Shown here one piece after another: positions 1-7,556 of a DNA stretch of 35,333 bases (position 1 is the first letter of the stretch; every line of letters starts with the position of its first letter). The stretch spans positions 1 through 35,333 of the forward strand of contig CAJXSW010000019.1 of the NCBI GenBank assembly GCA_913060645.1, given 5' to 3'. The notes below the pieces were generated by a model. That model was not told the origin of the DNA and did no database searches. It saw only the letters and a list, made by a program, of their open reading frames with translations. The translations under genes were made by a program, and so were the position numbers. The DNA comes from an uncultured Dokdonia sp. GTDB lineage: Bacteria > Bacteroidota > Bacteroidia > Flavobacteriales > Flavobacteriaceae.

Positions 1-50
1 TACGAGATAGGAGTCCGTCTCGTGGGCTCGGAGATGTGTATAAGAGACAG
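1..50. other. Nextera i7-side adapter (artefact)
   Basis: The first 50 bases are library adapter, not genome: the tail of the P7 primer (1-8), an 8-base index AGGAGTCC (9-16), the read-2 primer part (17-31) and the 19-bp Tn5 mosaic end ending in AAGAGACAG (32-50). Genomic sequence begins at 51. Confidence 0.97.
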
Positions 51-920
51 ATATGTAGCACTCTGAGCAGCTTTTGTGGTGTCACGCATTCCTTTTGCAA
101 AGCGAATAGCCTTAACCCACTTCTTAAGTTTCTTATTCTTGTTAAGTAAGCCTTCTAACCACGTTTGCTTAGTCCCTATCTTTTGAACGTAAGGCGTGTT
201 TATGACAGTACAAGGTGTACCAGAAATCTTTTGAGTCATCACGATATCCTTAGCACCAAAGTCCACACAAGCTTGCTTGTATTCTTGAGATACTGGAGCC
301 TCTTCTGATGCTATAAAAGGGCTTCCTATACTTGCTCCTATGGCACCGTAAGACATGGCGCGTTCGAGATCTTGTTTATTTGCAACGCCTCCAGCAGTGA
401 TTACTGGAATTGTACAGTTTTCATTAAGTTCTTTTATTAATGCTTCGGGAGCGATGTTACCTCTGTGTCCTCCTGCTTGATTGTTTACAGCAACGAGCGC
501 ATCACAGCCCATAGCCTCAACCTTTTTTGAATAACCAAGGTCTGTTACATCACAAAACACTTTGATTCCCTTAGGTTTTGCCTGCTCAATCACCATTTGT
601 GGTGATCCTAAGGATGTAATTATAAAGTCTACCCCTAGCTCACAAGCCGCTTCCAGCTGTGCAGGGTATTTCATGTTTGACTTATTTACAATGAGGTTAA
701 TACCAAATGCTCCTCCAGGAACTTTGGCAGCCTTAAGCTCAGTAATTGCTGCCTTAAGTTCATCTATCGTTCTATAATTGAGTGCTGGTACGCAAGCAGC
801 AATTCCGTTTTCCATTCCGGCTTTGAGCATCGCTACATTAGATACCAAAAACATAGGTGCCATAATGATAGGATGTGTAATTCCAAGTAAATCTTTTAGG
901 GTAGGTTTTGTTGTGCTCAT
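51..920 (-). CDS. Nitronate monooxygenase-like NAD(P)H-dependent flavin oxidoreductase (3' end missing)
   Basis: The reading frame runs from an ATG at 920 to the left genomic edge without a stop, giving 290 residues; family members are about 310-320 residues, so only a short C-terminal tail is missing. It reads as an FMN-binding TIM barrel of the 2-nitropropane dioxygenase/nitronate monooxygenase family. Visible motifs are HPIIMAPMFLVSN near residues 16-28, GINLIVNKSN near 73-82, NNQAGGHRG near 146-154 with the likely catalytic His152, and the phosphate-binding VITAGGV near 173-179 followed by GAIGASIGSPF. Known members oxidise nitronates or act as general flavin oxidoreductases; the true substrate here cannot be told. 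A TATATTTG box lies 16-23 bp upstream, suggesting its own promoter although it follows the glycosyltransferase gene by only 57 bp on the same strand. Confidence 0.88.
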
Positions 921-935
921 AACATTCAATTTAAA

Positions 936-943
936 CAAATATA
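936..943 (-). promoter_or_regulatory. Putative -7 promoter box (TATATTTG)
   Basis: On the minus strand this reads TATATTTG, matching the Bacteroidota sigma-A -7 consensus TAnnTTTG, just upstream of the flavin oxidoreductase start at 920. No clear TTG -33 element is seen. Confidence 0.45.
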
Positions 944-977
944 ATCAATCTTACTATGCGTGCATAATACATTTATG

Positions 978-1991
978 CTAGATCGCAGCCGTAATTTTCT
1001 CAACAATATCAGTAGGTAAGATAGTATTCATCACATCTTCATACCCTTCTGGCACTACGTTTCCATATATTGAAGTCGGTATCCTTGGATACTTTTTTCT
1101 ATCTGAAAGCAGGCAGTTTTGCTCTTGATTAAAAGGAGCAAATCCTGCGTGTGGATGCGTTACTCCCCATAATGTTACCGTAGGGATTCCATACATGGCA
1201 GCAAGATGTGCATTACCACTATCCATAGCGAGCATACCATCTAGCTGACTGATAAGATTAATTTCTTCTTTAAACTTGAGTTTTCCGGCGACCACCTTTG
1301 TCATTACGAAACCTTGTGAAAGGTCTCTAAGAATCTCTTCCTCATCTGGCGCTCCAAAAAGGAATAAATGGTATTCTTTTTTATCATCTAGCTGTCTAAT
1401 GACCTGTTCCATCAAGTTTAGTGGATATTGTTTTCCTTGGTGTGCTGCAAATGGCGCAATGCCTATCCACTTTTTATGACAACCAGCAGTAAACTCCATT
1501 ACCTCATCTTGCTTGTTAGGCTTCGGTAAAGCTTCCGGAGTAAAGTGATGCCCGTCTAGCTCTTGAATAACATCTTGATATCTAGCTATGGTGGTTTTAA
1601 GGGCTTTAAAAACTTTATCCGTGTTTCTAGTAAGTGCTTTTTTATCTGGTCTACCCTTATCTAGGCAAACGCTGGGAAGATTAAGAAACTTACGCAGCAT
1701 TTTTGAACGAATTACATTGTGTAAATCTGCTACATGAGTAATTCCTGACTTTTTAAGTTGGCGAGAAAGTTTCCACATACCGCTCACCCCTTTGTGTATG
1801 GTATTTACTTCGGCAGCGATAAAAGTTACATTAGGTATTGCTTCTACAATAGGCCTAAAAAAAGGTTTTGAAAGGAAGGATATTTTTATTTCTGGGTTCG
1901 CTTTCGCGAAAGCGTACACCACAGGCACTGTCATCGCAACGTCTCCCATTGCAGAGAGACGAATGATGAGCATGTGTTTTTGTTGAGCCAT
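978..1991 (-). CDS. Family 9 glycosyltransferase (heptosyltransferase-like)
   Basis: 337 residues, the usual length for GT9 heptosyltransferases of the WaaC/WaaF type, which transfer a sugar from an ADP- or other nucleotide donor onto lipopolysaccharide core at the inner face of the cytoplasmic membrane. The N terminus carries the typical acceptor-domain start (ML-IIRLSAMGDVAMTVPVV, residues 7-25), and the C-terminal donor domain has the family signature DSGNAHLAAMYGIP (257-270) followed by LWG.THP. It lies 58 bp downstream of the DUF4254 gene, a pairing often seen in Flavobacteriia, so the two may act together in surface glycan synthesis. A copy of the 16-bp palindrome sits in codons 27-31 (AFAKA), inside a helix of the acceptor domain. 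The exact sugar is unknown. Confidence 0.88.
   Translation of the reverse strand: MAQQKHMLIIRLSAMGDVAMTVPVVYAFAKANPEIKISFLSKPFFRPIVEAIPNVTFIAAEVNTIHKGVSGMWKLSRQLKKSGITHVADLHNVIRSKMLRKFLNLPSVCLDKGRPDKKALTRNTDKVFKALKTTIARYQDVIQELDGHHFTPEALPKPNKQDEVMEFTAGCHKKWIGIAPFAAHQGKQYPLNLMEQVIRQLDDKKEYHLFLFGAPDEEEILRDLSQGFVMTKVVAGKLKFKEEINLISQLDGMLAMDSGNAHLAAMYGIPTVTLWGVTHPHAGFAPFNQEQNCLLSDRKKYPRIPTSIYGNVVPEGYEDVMNTILPTDIVEKITAAI
1899..1914. repeat. Iterated palindrome CGCTTTCGCGAAAGCG, copy 1
   Basis: Perfect 16-bp palindrome inside the GT9 gene, translated as AFAKA. Confidence 0.95.
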
Positions 1992-2049
1992 TATCTCGCT
2001 AGACTTGTGAAGGGTTTATCTATTTTAAACTAAATCCTTCAACAGATAA

Positions 2050-2661
2050 TTATTTTTTGATGTTGCGTAGTACTGGGTTGAGCTCATCGTCATTGTACAT
2101 CTTCATCTGCTTATAGACTTTCATGTATTTATCCCCCTTTGAGATATCCTCAAGTAAGGTGTCTATCGCTGTCGAAAGATCTACGCGTTGCTCTAGTAAT
2201 ATGTCAAGTTTAGTTTTACAAGCTGCTCGGTGTGCATCACTAGCATCTGTACGAGTTGCTTCCTCGTCCATATGGTACACTTTAAGCGCTAGAATAGATA
2301 AACGATCTACTCCCCAAGCCGGACTTTCTGTATTAATTGTGGCACCTTCTTTAACCTCAACGCTATTATATTTTTCAAGAAAATAGCTGTCTATATATTC
2401 AACCATATCTGTACGATCTTGGTTAGACGCATCAATCTTACGTTTTAGAGTCAAGGCTGCTACTGGATCAATCTGCGGATCACGAATGATGTCTTCATAA
2501 TGCCACTGTACCGTATCTATCCAGCATTTTCTGTATAATAGGTGGCCCAATAAATCTTCACTTTTATCATATTTATTGATAAAAGGTTGGTCTACCGTAT
2601 TTACTAAATGATAGGTATCGATTGCTTCTTTAAAAATGGCGTTTGCCTTTTCTGTAAACAT
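2050..2661 (-). CDS. DUF4254 family protein
   Basis: 203 residues, soluble, no signal peptide or membrane segment. The sequence (for example KSEDLLGHLLYRKCWIDTVQWHYED, seen as two consecutive stretches near residues 33-57) matches my recollection of the DUF4254 family, which is common in Bacteroidota and regularly found beside a family 9 glycosyltransferase, as here. It is largely helical with acidic and basic patches; a late GDKYMKVYKQMKMYNDDELNP stretch is also typical. No biochemical role is established. The pairing suggests an accessory function in lipopolysaccharide or surface-glycan assembly, but this is inference only. Confidence 0.8.
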   Translation of the reverse strand: MFTEKANAIFKEAIDTYHLVNTVDQPFINKYDKSEDLLGHLLYRKCWIDTVQWHYEDIIRDPQIDPVAALTLKRKIDASNQDRTDMVEYIDSYFLEKYNSVEVKEGATINTESPAWGVDRLSILALKVYHMDEEATRTDASDAHRAACKTKLDILLEQRVDLSTAIDTLLEDISKGDKYMKVYKQMKMYNDDELNPVLRNIKK

Positions 2662-2839
2662 ATAATTGTTTTCTATAATGTAATTATTCTATAATGCGGA
2701 GTCCCTCGTATAACGTATAAATCCTCTAAGGAATAGGGACAACATGCATTGTATACAAAGATATTATTTTTTGATTTGGAATCACTGACTGCCATAAAAC
2801 ATAATAGCATCTCTTAATTTAAGAGCAAGAATGAAGTCA

Positions 2840-3766
2840 TTAAGGTATTAGATGTATAAGGATAGGCAATAATATGATAAGCCACAGTAAGCTTTCCTTA
2901 AATATTAAACTCTCTGTTTGCTCCAAGTAATTACTTACAATAATGGTCATTACGGGAATAATAAAATACCACTCAGCCCCTGTTTTTGTGGTGGTAAATA
3001 AGATTAACAGTAATCCCACAGCTAGTATTCCTAGAATAACCGAGTATCTACTTTTTGATCCGGTAGATGCCCTTCTTTGTTCGCCTAGATATTTCCAGAT
3101 GGTCCATAATAATGTCCCTATAAAGAAAGCAATTGCAGCAAGCACTTGTAAATTATTATAAGCTGTAAAATCTAGTGATATAGATTGAAATGACAACGAC
3201 ACCTCAGACGGATCACCCACTTGAAATAATAAAATGGAATAATAAATCACACTAAAACTCAGTAATGCTAGTAGTGGTATAAAGAGATATCTTACTACCG
3301 TAATTCTATAAAAAAGCAATGCTAGATAAATCGCTATAACGTACAGCCAGCTAAAATAAAAAGCTAGTGAGGCCAATAATATCCACAACGCAGCATCAAA
3401 AATCTTGCGTTCCATATGTAATTCTGACTTGAAACTGATGATCCTACGTAGCGCAATTAAGATAAAAAACCCAGCTATTAAAATGGCGTGATCCTTTAGA
3501 GCGACTGGTAATGCCAGGCTAAATGCTGCAAATAAAAGTACTCCATAAGATGATCGCTTAGTAAGATCATTTTTTTGAGAAACAAAACTTAATATAAACA
3601 TTGTGAGTACATAAAGTATCCACATACCTAGTGTTGTAAATGTACTTAGCCACGTAAATGGCTCAGTAATTATGTCCCTATGACTATAAAAAAAGCCCAA
3701 GGTCATATATATCAAAACAATTGCAATAGCGAGTGGTTTTGATGACCCAAAAAATCTTGTGAGCAT
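2840..3766 (-). CDS. DUF6427-like multi-pass membrane protein
   Basis: 308 residues with about eight or nine hydrophobic segments spread over the whole length, so an integral inner-membrane protein. The N-terminal MLTRFFGSSKPLAI followed by a membrane segment is characteristic of a flavobacterial family I recall as DUF6427. No catalytic motif is visible and no function is established. The gene is divergent from the small DUF6341-like gene at 3848 and separated from it by 81 bp, which must hold the promoters for both. Downstream, a 178-bp gap separates it from the DUF4254 gene; a short inverted repeat (CTCTTAA / TTAAGAG, 2811-2825) lies just after its stop but lacks a U-tract, so its role as a terminator is doubtful. 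Confidence 0.75.
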   Translation of the reverse strand: MLTRFFGSSKPLAIAIVLIYMTLGFFYSHRDIITEPFTWLSTFTTLGMWILYVLTMFILSFVSQKNDLTKRSSYGVLLFAAFSLALPVALKDHAILIAGFFILIALRRIISFKSELHMERKIFDAALWILLASLAFYFSWLYVIAIYLALLFYRITVVRYLFIPLLALLSFSVIYYSILLFQVGDPSEVSLSFQSISLDFTAYNNLQVLAAIAFFIGTLLWTIWKYLGEQRRASTGSKSRYSVILGILAVGLLLILFTTTKTGAEWYFIIPVMTIIVSNYLEQTESLIFKESLLWLIILLPILIHLIP

Positions 3767-3781
3767 AGCTAGTTTTTTTCC

Positions 3782-3789
3782 TATTTTTG
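3782..3789 (+). promoter_or_regulatory. Putative -7 promoter box (TATTTTTG)
   Basis: Matches TAnnTTTG on the plus strand, about 58 bp upstream of the DUF6341-like start at 3848. No convincing -33 TTG was found, so this is a weak call. Confidence 0.3.
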
Positions 3790-3847
3790 CAATAACATCT
3801 TTATAAGATGCATAATTAAGATTTCAATATTGTAAACATACAACATT

Positions 3848-4111
3848 ATGAGTTTGACAGGACTTTACGAAGGCATTCAAGAATTTGCAGAAGCAACTTT
3901 ATTTGCACCTTTCAACGCACTTGCAGAATTAGAACTGAGCAACTGGTGGCTAGCTAACGGAATCAACTGGTTCTTTATGCTTATTTGTGCTGCAGCTATC
4001 GTATACTGGGTTATGGAAATCAAAAAGTATGACGATAACGACACAGAATATCGCGAGGCAAAAGCTCACGGTTTCTTAGGTAAAAACAGCGAGCTAGAAA
4101 GCAACCTTTAA
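3848..4111 (+). CDS. DUF6341-like small membrane protein
   Basis: 87 residues with one membrane segment (about residues 37-57, ending FFMLICAAAIVYWVMEI) and a charged cytosolic tail (KKYDDNDTEYREAKAHGFLG). Short proteins of this kind are widespread in Flavobacteriia and I recall the family as DUF6341; database entries sometimes carry the misleading name uracil phosphoribosyltransferase, but there is no PRPP-binding motif here. The amino-terminal half is amphipathic and rich in Phe/Ala/Glu. It ends only four bases before the convergent end of purD, leaving no room for a separate terminator. Function unknown. Confidence 0.8.
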   Translation: MSLTGLYEGIQEFAEATLFAPFNALAELELSNWWLANGINWFFMLICAAAIVYWVMEIKKYDDNDTEYREAKAHGFLGKNSELESNL

Positions 4112-4115
4112 GTTA

Positions 4116-5384
4116 CTATAGGTCAAAACCTATATCTGTACGATAATTCATCCTATCAAAATGTAGTTTTTCTATATTCTGGTAGGATTTTTTTATGGCC
4201 TCTCTGTAATCTTCATGGAAGGAAGTTATGGCAATCACTCTACCACCATTAGTAACTACTGCGCCATCTTTTTCTGTAGTTCCTGCATGAAAAGCTATAG
4301 AACCTTCAATTTTTTCAAGCCCTGTAATTACTTTTCCTTTGTCATATGCCTCTGGATATCCACCAGAAACAAGCATCACTGTTGCCGCACTTCTAGGATC
4401 TAGCTTAAACTCTTGCTGGTCTAATGTTTGATTATCAACAGCTTTAAAAAGTGATACAAGATCAGACTGGATACGTGGTAATACTACCTCTGTCTCAGGA
4501 TCACCCATGCGTACATTGTACTCAATTACCTTAGGGTCATCTCCTACTTTGATAAGACCAATAAATATGAATCCCTTGTAATCTATATTTTCTTTAGTAA
4601 GACCATTAACCGTAGGCTTAACAATGCGGTCTTCTATTTTTTTCATAAAAGCATCATCTGCAAATGGTACTGGGCTTATGGCACCCATTCCCCCGGTGTT
4701 AAGTCCTTTATCACCTTCACCTATGCGTTTGTAATCTTTGGCAGTAGGAAGCACTTTATAGTTTTTACCATCTGTAAGCACAAATACACTAAGCTCGATT
4801 CCGTCTAGAAACTCTTCAATCACTACGGTCGTACTTGCATCGCCAAATTTACCACCAAGCATGCTTGCTAGTTCCTCCTTGGCCTCATTAAGATCTTCTA
4901 TGATTAAAACTCCTTTACCCGCCGCAAGACCATCTGCTTTCAAAACATATGGAGGATTTAAGGTTTCTAAAAACGCTTGTCCTTTCTCTAGTGTCTCTGC
5001 TGTAAAAGCTTCGTAGGCAGCCGTAGGAATATCATGAGCGATCATAAATTCTTTTGCTCGCTCCTTGCTTCCTTCAAGTTCTGCTCCTTCCTTGCTTGGG
5101 CCAATTACAGCAACGTTTTTAAGAGACTCATCTGCTTTAAAGAAGTCATATACTCCTTGCACAAGCGGATCCTCAGGTCCTACAACAACCATTGTTATTT
5201 GTTCCTTAATCACTAAAGCTTTAATGGCTTCAAAATCGGTTACGCCTATGGCAACATTCGTTGCAATTTGAGCAGTACCTGCATTTCCTGGTGCAACAAA
5301 AAGTGAATCACATTGCTCGCTCTGTGCTAGTTTATAAGCAAATGTATGCTCGCGTCCTCCAGAACCTAAGATTAAGATATTCAT
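4116..5384 (-). CDS. purD: Phosphoribosylamine-glycine ligase (GAR synthetase)
   Basis: 422 residues, normal length for PurD. It catalyses ATP-dependent ligation of glycine to 5-phosphoribosylamine, the second step of de novo purine synthesis, in the cytosol. Visible family features are the N-terminal GSGGREH (residues 7-13), APGNAGT (31-37), GPEDPLVQG, the ATP-grasp segment LKADGLAAGKGVLI (about 147-160) and the metal/ATP-binding GDPETEVVLPR near 296-306. It is monocistronic: the next gene downstream is convergent with a 4-bp gap, and the gene upstream is divergent. A TATTTTTG box lies 23-30 bp upstream of its ATG. Confidence 0.96.
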   Translation of the reverse strand: MNILILGSGGREHTFAYKLAQSEQCDSLFVAPGNAGTAQIATNVAIGVTDFEAIKALVIKEQITMVVVGPEDPLVQGVYDFFKADESLKNVAVIGPSKEGAELEGSKERAKEFMIAHDIPTAAYEAFTAETLEKGQAFLETLNPPYVLKADGLAAGKGVLIIEDLNEAKEELASMLGGKFGDASTTVVIEEFLDGIELSVFVLTDGKNYKVLPTAKDYKRIGEGDKGLNTGGMGAISPVPFADDAFMKKIEDRIVKPTVNGLTKENIDYKGFIFIGLIKVGDDPKVIEYNVRMGDPETEVVLPRIQSDLVSLFKAVDNQTLDQQEFKLDPRSAATVMLVSGGYPEAYDKGKVITGLEKIEGSIAFHAGTTEKDGAVVTNGGRVIAITSFHEDYREAIKKSYQNIEKLHFDRMNYRTDIGFDL

Positions 5385-5406
5385 TATGGTATATTTTGCG
5401 TTTAGA

Positions 5407-5414
5407 CAAAAATA
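5407..5414 (-). promoter_or_regulatory. Putative -7 box for purD (TATTTTTG)
   Basis: Minus-strand TATTTTTG fits the Bacteroidota TAnnTTTG consensus, upstream of purD in the 64-bp divergent gap. The -33 element is not obvious. Confidence 0.4.
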
Positions 5415-5448
5415 AATGTTTGTATTTTGGCTCCCTAATTAAGACGAT

Positions 5449-6759
5449 GTGAATTTATTCAACTGGGCTTTAAAAATGAAAGGATTTGATACCGCTTTCG
5501 CGAAAGCGGAATTGCAACGTATCATAGATATCCCAGAGAATCAATATGCGGCTTATATATCTGAGCAGAAAAAAAAGATTGTTACCCATCACGAAATCTA
5601 TAATTCATTTTATAGAAATCTTCTTACCGAAAGAGACGAAAAAGATTGGGAAACACTGCCAGTGCTAACAAAATCAGATTTACAACAGCCTCTTGAAAAT
5701 AGACTTTCTCAAAACTACGACCGCAAGAGTGTATACGTGAGTAATACTTCTGGTTCTTCTGGACATCCTTTTATTTTTGCAAAAGACAAAGTTGCTCATG
5801 CCTTGAGCTGGGTGAGTTTTCAACATAGGTATAATTGGTATCATCTTGATCTGGATACGTCAAAACAGGCCCGTTTTTATGGAATCCCTCTCAATAAAAT
5901 AGGATATCGGAAGGAAAGGCTCAAGGACAAACTAGGCAACAGATATCGTTTTCCCATTTTTGATCTTTGCGAGCATAAGCTTGCAGATATGGTTAAGAAA
6001 TTTAGCAAGACACCATTTGACTATATAAATGGCTACACAAGTAGCATAGTATTACTAGCTAAGCACTTGAAAAGGCACCAACTTATACTCACAGATATTT
6101 GCCCTACTCTTAAGGCATGTATTGTCACCAGTGAAATGCTATTTTCTGATGATTTAAAATTAATGGAACAGCAATTTAATGTCCCAATCATCAATGAATA
6201 TGGAGCCTCAGAAGTAGGACTTATAGCCTTTCAAAACAAGAAGAATCAGCTTGAGGTAGACAGTGAACTGTTATTTGTCGAAATTCTTGATGATAACGAT
6301 AAGCCTGTACCTCAAGGTGTTGTAGGGCGTATTGTAATCACATCTTTTTATAATAAAGCACATCCTTTTATACGTTATGATATAGGTGATATGGGATCTT
6401 TATCACCGCAGAGCACACTTAAAAAACCTATTTTAGAAAACCTACAAGGTAGAACAAGTGATATTGCACGTCTTCCTAGTGGTAAAGTAGTTCCTGGCCT
6501 CACATTTTATTACGTGACCAAAAGTATTATAGAGGAAGATGGCAATGTAAGTGAGTTCATTATTGAGCAAACTGCTCAAGATTCCTTTACATTTATTTAT
6601 ACCTCTGAAAGACCACTAAATGCTCACGAGAAAATAAATATTGAAAAGGCTACCGCCAAATATCTTGAAAGTGGACTAAAATTATCTTATGAAAAAGTAG
6701 CTGCCATGGACCGTAGTAATAGAGGAAAGCTCAAACAGTTTACATCTCTACTCTCTTAG
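5449..6759 (+). CDS. CapK/PaaK-like AMP-forming adenylating enzyme
   Basis: 436 residues from a GTG start (MNLFNWALKMKGF...), the N terminus usual for CapK-like proteins; an ATG at 5476 is the alternative. It belongs to the acyl-adenylate-forming superfamily, phenylacetate-CoA ligase branch. All motifs are present: P-loop TSGSSGHP (100-107), NEYGASEVG, HPFIRYDIGDMG, hinge GRTSDIARLPSGK and the late NRGKLKQF lysine. Proteins of this branch occur in capsule clusters with unknown acyl or amino-acid substrates. The gene is on the opposite strand to the polysaccharide operon; its TAG and the TAA of the GT2 gene overlap within TTAG (6756-6759). The out-of-frame ATGTGA at 5447-5452 overlaps the GTG. 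Palindrome copy 2 encodes AFAKA at residues 16-20. Confidence 0.85.
   Translation: MNLFNWALKMKGFDTAFAKAELQRIIDIPENQYAAYISEQKKKIVTHHEIYNSFYRNLLTERDEKDWETLPVLTKSDLQQPLENRLSQNYDRKSVYVSNTSGSSGHPFIFAKDKVAHALSWVSFQHRYNWYHLDLDTSKQARFYGIPLNKIGYRKERLKDKLGNRYRFPIFDLCEHKLADMVKKFSKTPFDYINGYTSSIVLLAKHLKRHQLILTDICPTLKACIVTSEMLFSDDLKLMEQQFNVPIINEYGASEVGLIAFQNKKNQLEVDSELLFVEILDDNDKPVPQGVVGRIVITSFYNKAHPFIRYDIGDMGSLSPQSTLKKPILENLQGRTSDIARLPSGKVVPGLTFYYVTKSIIEEDGNVSEFIIEQTAQDSFTFIYTSERPLNAHEKINIEKATAKYLESGLKLSYEKVAAMDRSNRGKLKQFTSLLS
5493..5508. repeat. Iterated palindrome CGCTTTCGCGAAAGCG, copy 2
   Basis: Perfect 16-bp core, extended by one pair to 18 bp (5492-5509), read as AFAKA in the CapK-like gene. Confidence 0.95.
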
Positions 6760-7556
6760 ACATCGTATCGCTGTATCCACTTAGGTCTCATTACAAAATA
6801 CTCCCAGAAAAAGCGTACTAAATATAGGGTGGCTGCTATATGAGAATATCCTAGGCAAGTTTTGTAAAACTGGTAGTTGTACTTAACGAGATTTAATTTA
6901 TTTGAGCTCATTGAGCCTTCACGTACTCTATAAAAAGCTAGGTCTTCTTGCAAACCTAAGGCGGGTTTTTCGCTCTTCTTTATCGCGTCTAACCACAGCG
7001 CCCAGTCTTGTCTTTTTCTAACGTCTGGAGCGCTTATTTTACCTATTGAGGTTGCATTGTAAATACCTGTGAGATTTCCCACATAGTTATTGCTGTGTTG
7101 CTTTTTGTAATGGAGCTCTGGTAATGCCACGATGCGTTTACCAAGTGGTTTTCCCTGTTCATCTATATGTACATAGCTGGTATAAGAAACGTCACAAGCT
7201 GTTTTTTGCATGAAAGCAATTTGCTTCTGGAGTTTTTCTGCATGCCATAAGTCGTCAGAGTCTAAGAATGCAATGAATTTTCCTTGGGCAGCTTCTGTTG
7301 CAATGTTGCGAGTGTGTGCGGCACCACTATTTCGCGAAAGCGTAATAAGTTTAATTCTATTATCAAGAGCTATTAGCGCTTTTACAATTTGAACAGAATC
7401 ATCTGTTGAGCAGTCATCAACGATAATTTGCTCCCAGTTTTGATACGTTTGTGCTTGAATACTCGCGATGGTTTGAGCAATAAATGGTGCTGCATTATAC
7501 AGCGGAGTGATAATGGAGACTAGTGGCTGTATATCTTTTTTAGTAAGCTTTGTCAT
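6756..7556 (-). CDS. Family 2 glycosyltransferase (GT-A)
   Basis: 266 residues with the classic GT2 N-terminal domain: VSIITPLYNA (13-22), the nucleotide-binding DDCSTDDS (47-54) and the metal-binding DSDD (99-102). No large membrane segments, though the C terminus has an aromatic stretch that may touch the membrane. It should add one sugar to the lipid-linked repeat unit at the inner face of the membrane. It is the last gene of the polysaccharide operon, starts 17 bp inside the end of the initiating transferase gene, and its stop overlaps that of the convergent CapK-like gene. A degenerate copy of the palindrome lies at codons 73-76 (LSRN). Confidence 0.9.
   Translation of the reverse strand: MTKLTKKDIQPLVSIITPLYNAAPFIAQTIASIQAQTYQNWEQIIVDDCSTDDSVQIVKALIALDNRIKLITLSRNSGAAHTRNIATEAAQGKFIAFLDSDDLWHAEKLQKQIAFMQKTACDVSYTSYVHIDEQGKPLGKRIVALPELHYKKQHSNNYVGNLTGIYNATSIGKISAPDVRKRQDWALWLDAIKKSEKPALGLQEDLAFYRVREGSMSSNKLNLVKYNYQFYKTCLGYSHIAATLYLVRFFWEYFVMRPKWIQRYDV
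7327..7342. repeat. Iterated palindrome, degenerate copy 3
   Basis: TTTCGCGAAAGCG is intact but the left CGC arm is CTA; lies in the GT2 gene and reads LSRN on the minus strand. Confidence 0.7.

Noticed and set aside
562-981. Two plus-strand frames of 71 and 67 codons
   Set aside because: They lie antisense to the flavin oxidoreductase gene, which has clear family motifs; these peptides have none.
2701-2740. GTCCCT / AGGGAC pair upstream of the DUF4254 gene
   Set aside because: The arms are short and 28 bases apart; no further pairing supports a structured RNA or riboswitch.
4117-4134. Inverted repeat TATAGGT / ACCTATA between purD and the DUF6341-like gene
   Set aside because: It overlaps the purD stop codon, is short and has no U-tract on either strand, so I did not call a terminator.
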